Positions 12,129 through 23,100 of a stretch of DNA of 64,000 bases are shown piece after piece. The stretch is taken from contig CM028336.1 in assembly GCA_016647705.1 (NCBI GenBank), forward strand, positions 13,586,880 to 13,650,879. The letters are read 5' to 3'. How positions within the stretch are numbered: position 1 is the stretch's first letter; each line of letters begins with the position of its first letter. This DNA comes from Eucommia ulmoides. Its lineage: Eukaryota; Streptophyta; Magnoliopsida; Garryales; Eucommiaceae. Position numbers and translations under genes: made by a program. Under the pieces are notes generated by a model, which saw nothing but the letters and a program-made list of their open reading frames with translations, made no database searches and was not told the origin of the DNA.

Positions 12129-14362
12129 TGTTGGGCCAATGAGCTACTCAATAGGGGGGGGGGGGTGAATTGGGTAGTATTAAAAATTATCAGAGAAATA
12201 ATAATACTTCAAAAATCAAACAATTAATTTTATCCTAAAATTAATTTTTATCTTTATAGCAGCGGATAAGTGTAATAAGCTCTAAGTGCACACCCAAACA
12301 ACGCAAGATAAAATAAAGCAAATAAATAATGTAGTACACACCGATATATCCTGGTTCACCAACCTACTTTTAGCTAATCTAGTCCTCCGAGCCCCACGGA
12401 GATTCGCACCCACTAAATTTAAGATTCCTTAACAGGTAGGAACCAAACCCTCACAATTATTCTTTTACAGGCACAAAATCAACCTTTACAAAATCCTTTT
12501 CACAGGCTAAGGAAGAACTGCTACTTTTACAGACTCAAGAATAACCTAATTCTATTATAGGGAGAATCACAACCTAATTCTTTTTATACCTTAGGCTCAA
12601 GAATCAAAACCTCACAAAAATACTCCAACTATCTTTTTCCAGGTAAGGATGGAACCTTTATAAAACACTCACAATTAATTCTATAAATGAAGAATTAACA
12701 CCTCAATCTCTTTATCGAAAGAGATTAAAACCAAGCTACCCCTGATTAGATACCCCCAATAGTACCTAATCCGCACACAACTCACCAATTACAAAAATTG
12801 ATAAGTTCTTCCCACTCAAAACTTCTACAACCTTAGATTAATTAATACTCAATTAATGTCACAATACTAGTGATAGAAATAAAGTGAGGAAACAAAATCT
12901 GATTATAATAAAGAATGCGGGTGACACAATTAAGTACGTAATCAGATTAACACAAATCGTTTTAAAAGATTTTTATGCTTTTAAAGTTCAAAAACGATTT
13001 TATCAAGATCTTATCAACCAAGTAAATATAGAAAAATAAATATGCAGTAAAGATTAATAGCCTGGAAAGATCTCACCCAAATAATACTGAAGAATTATAG
13101 ATTGGAACGCTAGACAGCTCAACTCGGTGACGTTTACACAATCAGCGCTTTAACTCAAGAACTCCGCAATAATTGATCTCACAATTTAATATCTCGAAAT
13201 AATATCAGAATGATTACTCTTATAAAATTTTATGAACTGAATAGTTCTTGATATTATTACTTTGTTATGTAAAATCCCCAGATTTATATATAGGGGATTG
13301 AAACAAGCCCTATAACGACTAGTTTCCACAAGATATGTCTTTTAAAATCACCTATAGACCCCATATATTAATACCTTTTGTTTAAGGTATATTTCACTTA
13401 ATAATATCTTTCAAAATATTCAATTTAGTCCCTCAAAATAATTTTCAAACCCAATTCAATAAGATAAGAAGTATTAAAAGGACTAATTTGAAAAACACTT
13501 TAATTCCATGTATCAAATCTATAGGAATATTAAAATAAGAGTATTATATCTTAAAGATATCCATATCCCTAAAATCACTCAATCAGGTAACCAAATAACG
13601 GCTAGTTTTGGATCAAATCCCAAAATTCCATAAAACTTGACACAAACTCATCAATCGACCGACAAACACTCATAAGTCAACCGCCCGATTCAGGTTGTAG
13701 CCCAAGCCAAACATTTCTTGCCCATTAGTCGAACCGGTAATTCACAGTCTGTCGACCGAATGATACAAAGAGTTTATCCTCCAAGCATAGGTCGACCTCC
13801 CTATCGACTGATCGATTCAGAGAGTTCACTTTCTACACTAGGTCGACCTATCTGTCGATGGATCGATTCAACAAGTTTGTCTTATATGCTTCAGTCGAGT
13901 CCTCATTTCTGAACACTTCTCTCCAATTTATTTTTAATACATTCTCATTGACATTTTCGCCCCTTTAACTAATTTTTTTTTTCTCAATTAGCTCTACTAA
14001 ATTCTTAAATTCAATTTTAATTAATTATCAATATTTTTTTTTATCAATTACACATAAGCAGATAATGTCACTAATTAGAATCCTATCAAAATAAACAAAA
14101 AATTAAAAAAAAAAATTGTGTCATGTGTGATCCTAATCAGGATACATTAAGAGTAAAAATTAACTAGAGTTGTTTTCCCTTAGATTTTTCAAACTCTTCG
14201 GTCTCTTAATGTCCATCATCTTTGTCAGTCTCTTTAGCATGTATTCATTACTTGTCATCATATCTTCATCATTGAAACTAATAAACTGAAACACTTAATC
14301 AAACCGTTAGTTCCACAAAAAACATCAACCTTTAATTGTTCATCAAAATCTTAGGATCAACA
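12129..14362 (-). mobile_element. Element C 3' LTR (fossil)
   Basis: On the plus strand it starts TGTTGGGCCAATGAGC, followed by a G tract (12156-12168) and GTGAATTGGG, an arrangement typical of SIRE/Maximus LTR ends. It ends GGATCAACA. A GTCGAC-rich segment lies at 13650-13900. Confidence 0.85.
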
Positions 14363-16418
14363 ATCTCTCCCTTTTTGATGATGACAATTAACTTTGATAT
14401 TTTCTTCAAAACAATAATGTAACCACGCTCTTCCTAAATCTGAGGATGGGTTTTTTAACTTGTTAAAGCATAGTAATGAAGATAATCATAAGATTTTTAA
14501 CAAAGCACAAATTTCGATATACAATAAACTCCCCCTTAAGATATTCAACAAAATATAAACTAATTCTCCCCTTTTGTCATCTCAAAAAACAAAAAAAAAA
14601 AAAAAAAAAAAATTGGGGAGGGGGAAACCAAAAACATCACTTAGAAATGTAATCTCCGCGTAGGGCAATCAAAACATCTTAGTAATGTAGCATGATATTA
14701 ATATTTCACAAGCATACTAACTCTTTTGATTTATCAACAATACTCATCTTTCAATATAAGCATGACATAATATTACCTCTCTTATAAACGCTTATCCCCA
14801 TATATAATTGTAAACAAGTCTATTCATGCTTAAGAGAATAAACCTAAGGCAATCAAAATGCTTTAACAATATAACATGTAATCACATAATTTCAGTTAAG
14901 TTCTCATGTCTTACTCATGATACCAAATAATGTCTTCCTATTAGCTAAAATCAAGTCATGTAATATTTAATGCACTAGAATAAGAATCATATCTCAAGAA
15001 TAACTTAGGATCGATCAACATAAATCTAATACATGCTTTAAACTAAACACATGATCACTACTTGATATAAGGATATAAAGACATGTTAATACCCCTTAAC
15101 TAAATGTGATTTCTAGAATCACCATATAATGTTTCTAAGACAACAAATAAATACATCATTGAAATTAGGTCTTAGAAACTATCACCAACTTACCTATTTG
15201 GCAAGTTGGGTACCTCCCTCTTTAACAAATTTAATGAATTTAAAATGTAGAGGGTTAGGAGTACTTTTTCTATCGTTTGGGACAACTTTGCTCTTTACCT
15301 CATTTATACCGATGATTGATTTGGGTGTGCAATTTTTCTTTGCTTATCCGTATCCTCTCAACCTTTGATTTTTGTCATTTGATTCATTGACGATTTCCTT
15401 TGCACGTATCGCTTGTAGCTTCCTGGTGATATCTCTCATCTTGGCTTTTGTACAACTTTTCTCTTTACAAATTTCTCTTGTGGCTTCTTTGAAACTTCAC
15501 TTCTTGTCTTTAATGCATTTTTTCGCTTTGTATGCATCGCTTGTGGATCCTTGGTGACTTGACTTGGCTTTGATATAACTTATTTGTTTGTTCCTTCGGG
15601 TCCACTTCTGACATTATGTAACTCTGCACAAGACATTGCAACAGTTCTCTTCGATATCCATTTCATTTTAGATCCGTCCTTTTTAGACATAAACTTAAGG
15701 TTCCTGAATGGACATGACACTTTAAAATGCCCAACCCTATTTCAATAATAACATCTCAAATTTGATTTATCATAGAAACACAAGATGTAAAACATAAATC
15801 ATTTCTAACAATAGAAGTATAACTATCACTGGCCTGTGATGAAGGATAAGACGATGAAACATATCCACTTTGCCTAGAAAAATCATTTTCAGAAGCTCTT
15901 GAAACAGACTTGAGGTCAGATTTTGATTTTTCAAAATTTTTCTTAAGTAAATCGATTTTTGAATCAAGATCTGACCTTTACTTAAAAATCATGTTAAGAT
16001 TATTTTTTAAAACTCTATTTTCATTTTCAAGAGAATCTATTTTAGAGAGAAAATTATTAATTTAAAAAATAACGTCCGAAAACTCTTTTGTACCACAATA
16101 ATTAACCAAATTCACTTTAGATTTTCTAACACTTTCTCCACCATGTTCAAAAGAATCAATTTTTCTTTTTAAACTCAAGTCCTCTTTAGCAAAAATTAGT
16201 GTGAAAGAAAGTACTTTTTCTATAACAATATGGACATCTTCATTATTATCATCTGCATCAATACCATTAAAATCATAAGAATCATAAACCACATTATCAT
16301 ATAAGGATCTATCACCATCAAGAGAAGATACATAAAAAATATTATCCATGGTGTGTACACATGATCGGTTTAGCTAGGATGTTAAACCTAACGAGCTAAA
16401 ACCAGCTCTGACGCCAAT
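14363..16418 (-). pseudogene. Element C gag-like internal region (fossil)
   Basis: The stretch 16062-16349 (minus) encodes an acidic segment (YDSYDFNGIDADDNNED), then a lysine/glutamate-rich helical stretch, as seen before the zinc knuckle in copia gag. Further heptad-like sequence (SKIDSLENEN) and a zinc-knuckle-like segment (NRVGHFKVSC) follow down to about 15600. The remainder towards 14363 is non-coding. The region is broken, with several breaks, and no protease, integrase or reverse transcriptase is seen. Confidence 0.6.
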
Positions 16419-18664
16419 TGTTGGCTTAGTGAGCTACCCAAGAGGGGGGGTGAATTAGGTAGTATTAAAAATTATCAGAGAAATAATAACACTTCAAAAA
16501 TCAAACAATTAATTTTATCATAAAATTAATTATTATCTTTATAACAGCGGATAAGTATAATATGCTCTAAGTGCATAACCAAACAACGTAAAATAAAATA
16601 AAGCAAATAAACAATACAGTATACACCGATATATCTTAGTTCACCAAGTTACTCTTGGCTAATCCAGTCCTCCGAGCCCCACGGAGATTCGCACCCACTA
16701 AATTCAAGATTCCTTTTTAGGTAAAAACCAAACCTTTACAATGATTCTTTTACAGTCTCATAATCAACCTTTACAAAATCGTTTTCACAGGCTAAGGAAG
16801 AACCTCTACTTTTTACAGGCTCAAGAATAACCTAATTCTATTATAGGGAGAATCACAACCTAATTCTTTTTATACCTTAGGCTTAACAATCAAAACCTCA
16901 CAAAAATACTCTATCATTTTCCAAGTAAGGATGAAACCTTTACAAAACACTTACAATTAATTTTATAAAGGAAGAATTAACACCTCAATCTCTTTACCGG
17001 AAGAGATTAAAATCAAGCTACCCCTGATTAGATACTCCCAATAGTACCTAATTCGCACATAACTCGCCAATTACAAAAAATGATAAGTTATTCCCAGTCA
17101 GAGCTTCTATTACCTCAGATTAATTAATACTCAATTCATGTCCCGATACTAGTGATAGAAATAAAGTGAGGAAACAAAATCTGATTGTAATAAAGAGTGC
17201 GGGTAGCACAATTAAGCACGTAATCAGATTAACATACAAATCGTTTTAAAAGATTTTTATGCTTTTAAAGTTCAAAAATGACGTTATCAAGATCTTATCA
17301 ACCAAGCAAATATAAAAAAATAAATATGCAGTAAATATTAATAGCTTGGAAATATCTCACCCCGAATAACACCAAAGAATTATAGATTGGAATGCTAGAC
17401 AGCTCAACTCGGTGACGCTTATACAATCAGCGCTTTAACTCAAGAACTCCTCAATAATTGATCTCAAAATCTAATCTCTCAAAATAATATCAGAATGATT
17501 ACTTTTATAAAAACTCATGAACTAAATAGTTCTTGATATCATTACTTTGTTATGTGAAATCGCAGGTTTATATATAGGGGATTGAAACAAGCCTTATAAC
17601 GATTAGTTTCCACAAGATATGTCTTTTAAAATCACCTATAGACCTCATATATTGATACCTTTTGTTTAAGGTATATTTCACTTAATAATAACTTTCAAAA
17701 TATTCAATTTAGTTCCTCAAAAGAATTTTCAAACCTAATTCGATAAGATAGGAAGTATTAAAAGGACTAATTTGAAAAATACTTTAATTTCATGTATCAA
17801 ATCTATAGGAATATTAAAATAAGAGTATTATATCTTAAAGATATCCATATCCCTAAAATCACTCAATCAGGTAACCAAATAATGGCTAGTTAACAACTAG
17901 TTTTGGATCAAATCCCGAATTTTCATAAAACCTGACATAAACTCATCAGTCGACCGACAAACACTCATAAGTTGACTGCCCAATTCAGGTTGTAGCCCAA
18001 GCCAAATATTTCTTGCCCATCGGTCGAATCGATAATTCACAGTCTGTCGATTGAACGATACCGAGAGTTTATCCTCCAAGCACAGGTTGACCTCTTTGTC
18101 GACTGATTGATTTAGAGAGTTCACTTTCTATACCAGGTCGACCTATCTGTTGACGGATCGATTCTGCAAGTTTGTCTTATACACTTCAATCGACTTATCA
18201 GTTGACTCCTCATTGCTGAACACTTCTCTCCAATTCGTTTTTAATACATGCTCATTGACGTTTTCTTCCCTTTAACTAATTTCTTTTCTCAATTAGCTCC
18301 ACTAAATTCTTAAATTTAATTTTAATTAATTATCAATATTTATTTTTCAATTACACATAGGAGCAGATAATTTCACGAATTAGGATCCTATCAAAACACA
18401 CATAAATTTAAGAACTTTTTGTGTCGTGTATGATCCTAATCGAGATACATTTAGAGTAAAAATTAACCTGAGTTGTTTTTCCTTAAATTCTTCAAAATCT
18501 TCGGTCTTTTAATGTCCATTATCTTGTTAGTCTCTTTAGCATGCATTCATTACTTGTCATCATATCTTTATCATTGGAACTAATAAACTGAAACACTTAA
18601 TTAAACCGTTAGTTCTACAAAAACTATCAATCTTTAATTGTTCATCAAAATCTTAGGATCAACA
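16419..18664 (-). mobile_element. Element C 5' LTR (fossil)
   Basis: At 2246 bp it matches 12129-14362 along its length. A minus-strand TATA box TATATATAAA lies at about 17567-17576. The GTCGAC-rich array (17943-18200) lies some 370-630 bp upstream of it in element orientation. Confidence 0.85.
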
Positions 18665-19055
18665 AAACCCAGTCAAGCATATGGATTTCCTAATCCTTTA
18701 TGGTTAAAGTCATGAGCTTGGTTAAAGAATAATCCAATCCGGTGTTTGGATTGTTATATATTTGAGTTTTCACACACACACTTCGAATGGATCTAGAATG
18801 GTCTTTACTGATATTGAGTTTTGAAATTCTAGAATACTATGTGGTGTGTTTTATTCTTGAACTTGATTTGATTAGAGGTCGTTGAGGGAAAAACATTTTG
18901 GTTTATTAGGTGAATTCAGAACTCGCATGCCGTTACTTCTAGTTTATTTATGTTTTTTTGTGTTTAGTAATAAAATTAGTTAATTAGTCGTGGTAGTTTA
19001 ATTTATTGCGTGGGTGTTTTGCTCGAGGACTAACAAAATTCTAAGTTTGGGGGTA
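18665..19055 (+). mobile_element. A1 internal domain, right segment
   Basis: This continues A1 after element C. It is collinear with 61670-62050 of A2 (ACCCAGTCA...CACACACAC...GAGGGAAAAA) and ends in the purine tract of A1 at 19055. It is non-coding. Confidence 0.75.
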
Positions 19056-19305
19056 GCGCATTTCCCTTCTAGTCTAGATCATGGTCTGGCCCTATGTCTC
19101 AACTTGTGGATTGGAACCCCTATATATATAAGCCTACATTTCAGATTAGCCCTACATCTTAGATCATAGACTAGCACCCTGTATATATTACTATGTCGAG
19201 TCCTTTGTGGATAAAAAGCAGAATAAATGGAGTCCCTCTATCCTTTTTTGGAATAAGTGTTTTTTCTTTAGAAACATTTCCTCATTCTTAGTTATGAGTA
19301 AGACT

Positions 19306-19375
<70 letters not shown>

Positions 19376-20294
19376 CACTTTCTTTTCTTTTAAGTAACAA
19401 AAGTAAACAAAAACATTAAACTTGCCTAAACAAGTAAGTTTGGTTGGAGTGTTCTTGACAAGAATCAAATGTGCATATCATTTACCATTAGTATCATGTC
19501 CTTTTCTTATTTTTTTTTCCTAAATAAACAAAAAGAACAAAAAAAGAAAAAACATAAAAAAGAAAAATGAGTTTTTACATAGGGAGTTTTACAACATGAA
19601 AAGACTTTATGTTTTACTCTAAAAATAAATCATTTTTTTAGATTATTTTTCAAAAATAAATATTTTTTATATACGCTAAACAAATAAAACTCCCGGGGCT
19701 AAACTTGTTGATTATTCCACAATCGATAGGCAGTATAAAAGGGGGACTTTTGTTCTTTATTTTAATCTATTTTATCTATTAGTGTTTTTTCTTAAATATT
19801 TTTTCTTATTTTCTTGAACAAAATAAACATAAAAGATAAACAAATTTCAAAATGGGAATCAGTGTGTTAAGCGAAATCGAAGAAAATTTCTTAGACTAGT
19901 TTGATCCTAAAGATTTATTTAAACTTATGTACCATCTTTGAACGAGTGTCTTGGGGTGCCTAACATGTTTCCCGAGCATAACTGACCCCTGAACTTTAAA
20001 GAAATCTTTGGTTAAGACCAACTGTTTTTGAGTCAAAACGTGGGCCATTTCTAAACTAAAAAAATGAATTTCTAAATTCTGGTGACTTAGCACTCCATTT
20101 AACTCAATCTTAAGTGGAAACTCTATTTTTTAAACAAATCCCACCCAATGAATGTTTTTCAAAACCGACGTCTAGAAAATTCTCTGAAACTATTTTTCTA
20201 AAATGAACGGATTTTGAGGATTTTGAGATGAAGGAAATCAAATTGCATTTTCCTATTCTCACTTTCTCTATTTTCCAAAATTCAGGGTGCTTCA
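19056..20294 (+). mobile_element. Family B left LTR, second segment (fossil)
   Basis: This is collinear with 56550-57732 of B copy 2: GATCATGG(T)CTGGCCCTATGTCT, the downstream AATAAATGGAG, and a terminal TTCAGGGTGCTTCA. The primer-binding site follows at 20295. It contains a compound microsatellite at 19310-19374. Confidence 0.7.
19310..19374. repeat. (AC)n(AT)n microsatellite
   Basis: An uninterrupted AC tract of about 44 bp is followed by an AT tract of about 20 bp, inside the family B LTR. The corresponding place in B copy 2 (about 56785) has only ACACCTATATAA, so the tract expanded after the copies diverged. Confidence 0.9.
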
Positions 20295-22189
20295 GCTCGC
20301 GATTCCGTTGGGGACTTTAGAGGTTCAAGCCTAATTGTAGTTTAAATCTATCTTCAAGATCAAACAAAGTCCAAGAAATACATCTTCGGTTTTTAAACAT
20401 AATAATTTCCTTTTATCTATTTTTTTTTTTTAAATTTTACTCACATATTTCTTGTTTTATATATTGCATTCTTTTATTTCATGTCTTTACGTTTCTTCAT
20501 TTACTTTACAGTCTTTACATTTTTGCATTTCATTTTCTTTAAGCTCTCTCCAAGGCACGAGCACCACGTTGCATTTGCATATCATGAGAAAAACCCAAAG
20601 TTGTGGACCTCATTAGGAGGCCAGTAATAAAGGCTGAAGTCGTGCAATTTCATCACTCAGATCTAAGCCTCAAAACCCTATAGGATTAGAAAGATAAGTT
20701 GGTAGAAGTAAGGCCGTGTGGTATATACGTCGCGATCTGGCTTCAGAACTCGCTTCACTTGGATCACCAACCAAACATGGATGTTCCCCTAGAGAGGACG
20801 CCAGAGGTTTGAAGATCTAAGAGCCGAACCTTTGTAGGATGCGTCAGTAGAAAAGTTGTGAACCTCATATAGTGAATATAGGATGGAATGATACCCAACA
20901 ATCCATTTTGCATTAGGACACTATTTTGGAGAGAGATATTTTTCTTTTACCTTATGTATATATATATATATATTTTTTTTATAGATTTGTTGTTTAGGAT
21001 CTATAGAAGAAAATTGCTAGGACTAATAAGGTGCATAATAGACAACATAATAGTTCTTGCTCTATCTTTTATTTCGCAAGCATGCTTGCTGTCGAAAACT
21101 CTTTCAAAATCAGACTAGGGAGGAAGTTACAGGAGAAGAATTGGAATCCTTATTTTGGCTAAATACAAGAAACTCTTCAAGATGACATTAACCTCATATA
21201 AATCATAAATATGTTTCGCATCTGAAATAATGCTCATAAAAAGCGTGCCTCAATAATTCCTGAACGTTTTTGCCTCTTAAATAATATACATAAAAACCAT
21301 GACTTAGTAATTCATAAAAAAATAGCCTTTGGAAAACAACCGTCCAAAGGTTCGTCCACTAAGACAACAAGATAGAATCTACTAGGATTGCACACAACTG
21401 CATCAAGCTTACCAAGATACAATAAAGTGTCACCACCCAGTCAAATCAAAACTCTTTGATCTAATAGTAAACATACCTTAAGTCGCACCACCTTAGGATT
21501 TAAATGTCACATCCTAAGCATGACATATGAGAGTCTTTTCTCGTAATCATGTACAATAGAGGTCATACACCATAAGGAATAATGTACATAAAGCCTGTTC
21601 CAATAGTTCATTAAGTAAGATTTAGGTTGAAAACTGCTTAGGTAAGTCAAAACCTTTATGCTAAGAGTCTAGCTAAGGTTCGCTAGTCAGATTGTTAAAA
21701 TAGATTCACCCTCAGAGAGACATCATGAATTCAAAAAGTATTTTAGACCCTTTATTGAATCCTAGAAGTAATGATCTATATTTTTAGGAAGAAAAAGACA
21801 ATTCTTCCATAAAGTCCTAGGAGCAATGATTCATATTGTGAGGAATAAAATAACAATTTTGCCATAATCCTAGATGACTATAACTTTAAAGTCAAGGATA
21901 ATCCAAAAAAATTCCAAGTTACTTTGTCATACAAAACTAAGTCCAAGTCAAGGTCTATCTAGAACATATCTTAAAATTGCCTGCTAGAGCAACATCTTCC
22001 TAGGATTGCATACATACATCATGAATATTATCATCCATTCATATAGACTTATTCCTACATAGGCAAAAATACGCAAGGATAATTTGCATAAGAAAACCCA
22101 TATAGTTCATTAGTCAAAGTCTAGGTTTATAATCACTTAATAATATAAGAATTAGGTAACTTTTGCTAAATGTCATCTAAGATCCGCTC
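20295..22189 (+). mobile_element. Family B internal leader, non-coding
   Basis: This runs from the primer-binding site to the first gag-like sequence. Positions 20540-21110 match 63440-64000 of B copy 2. No coding sequence is recognised; the 76-codon frame at 20888-21118 contains a translated (TA)n tract. Confidence 0.6.
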
Positions 22190-23100
22190 ACAAGATCATA
22201 AAATGGACTTGATCCATCCCTCTATCAGAAATACTCAAAACAACACTAACATTGCTATGATACAAGAAAATATTACCTCTCTAAAACAAACTTTGAGCCA
22301 AATGAACCCAACCTCGCTATTCCAAGAAAGATAAAGAAAAACCAATCAATGCCACTTGAAGATACACTTAGCATGATAAAGGATTAGGACATATTACAAA
22401 TCAAGATGCTTCTTTATGGAAAATGGATTTCTAGAAAATTACAGTAGCTTTGCTAGATAGGAGGACGACATTGATCAGGAAAATTCAAACACTAGACACG
22501 AAGTCGAATTGACCAAAATCTCAGTAAACATTTTGGCCACTACCACAAGCCAAGAACTACTTAGCTGGGAGAAATACCCCAAACCTATGGAAAACTCAAT
22601 TCAAGGAGAAATTTTCAAAATATAAAAGCAGATAGTTTACATGGACCAATCTATAAATAAGGTCAAATAGTCCATACCAACCTATCAAGAAGGGAACTAG
22701 CATATGACCCCAATAATCAGGACCTCTATTCTCACAGAACACCAACCTTTCATCTCTTCTCCTTACTTTGCTTATCTGAGTAACTCTTCTCAAACCTACA
22801 ACAAACTTTGAACTCTAATTCTACTACCTCATCAAATTTGTAAGCCTATTTGAGCACCTAACGAGAAGAGATGGTTCATCCCGCTCCTTGTTCCACTCTC
22901 TCAAATCTACCACAAACGCTTCAAAAATAAATAGTTAGTACTCATTCGCCCCTAATGTGGAAACTTTTAAGATTCGAGGTTTAACCCTCGAACTTTATGC
23001 CAATACTACTCTGGAAGAGTTGTCTATCATACTGATCAGTGCTACGCCTTCAAGAACCACGTCGAGGATCTCATCCAACTAGGGTCATAAGCTTCTCAAA
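22190..23100 (+). pseudogene. Family B gag remnant (fossil)
   Basis: The plus strand carries gag-like sequence of the Ogre/Tat kind. Its clearest part is near 23000-23090, where a zinc-finger-like segment with CQYYSG...HTDQCYAFKNHVEDLI resembles the CxYHSG...HDTExCYALKxxVQDLI motif of those elements (family knowledge). Fainter similarity extends to about 23600 (PNRRFIVDVPNQEELEKNL). It is heavily broken, with many breaks. Confidence 0.55.

Larger units (their letters stand above)
12129..18664 (-). mobile_element. Element C: copia SIRE-like, gag-only (fossil)
   Basis: Two long direct LTRs (12129-14362 and 16419-18664) surround a 2.06-kb internal region, all reading on the minus strand. The minus-strand 5' LTR is followed by ATTGGCGTCAGAGCTGG, close to the initiator-tRNA-Met site used by copia elements. 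The other LTR is preceded by the purine tract AAAAAGGGAGAGAT. A GAACC/AAACC duplication flanks it (12124-12128, 18665-18669), and A2 shows the empty site GAACCC near 61672. Only gag-like sequence is present. LTRs differ by roughly a tenth by eye. Broken, with several breaks; no pol. Confidence 0.85.
8702..19055 (+). mobile_element. Family A copy 1 (A1): gag-only gypsy element (fossil)
   Basis: This has an LTR at 8702-9753 (TGATAGGTGG...CTACCA) and a primer-binding site at 9760-9777. That site matches the complement of plant tRNA-Asp 3' ends at 17 of 18 positions, as in Athila-lineage elements. A gag-like coding region follows, and the internal domain ends in the tract AAGTTTGGGGGTA at 19055. 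Element C (12129-18664) is inserted in the internal domain. No LTR is present on the right. Flanks ACACC (8697-8701) and GCGCA (19056-19060) may be a diverged 5-bp duplication. The coding region is broken, with several breaks. The nearest relative in the window is A2 at 57989. Confidence 0.75.

Noticed and set aside
19191-19419. Open frames on both strands rich in Ile-Tyr or Thr-His
   Set aside because: They are translations of the (AC)n(AT)n microsatellite.
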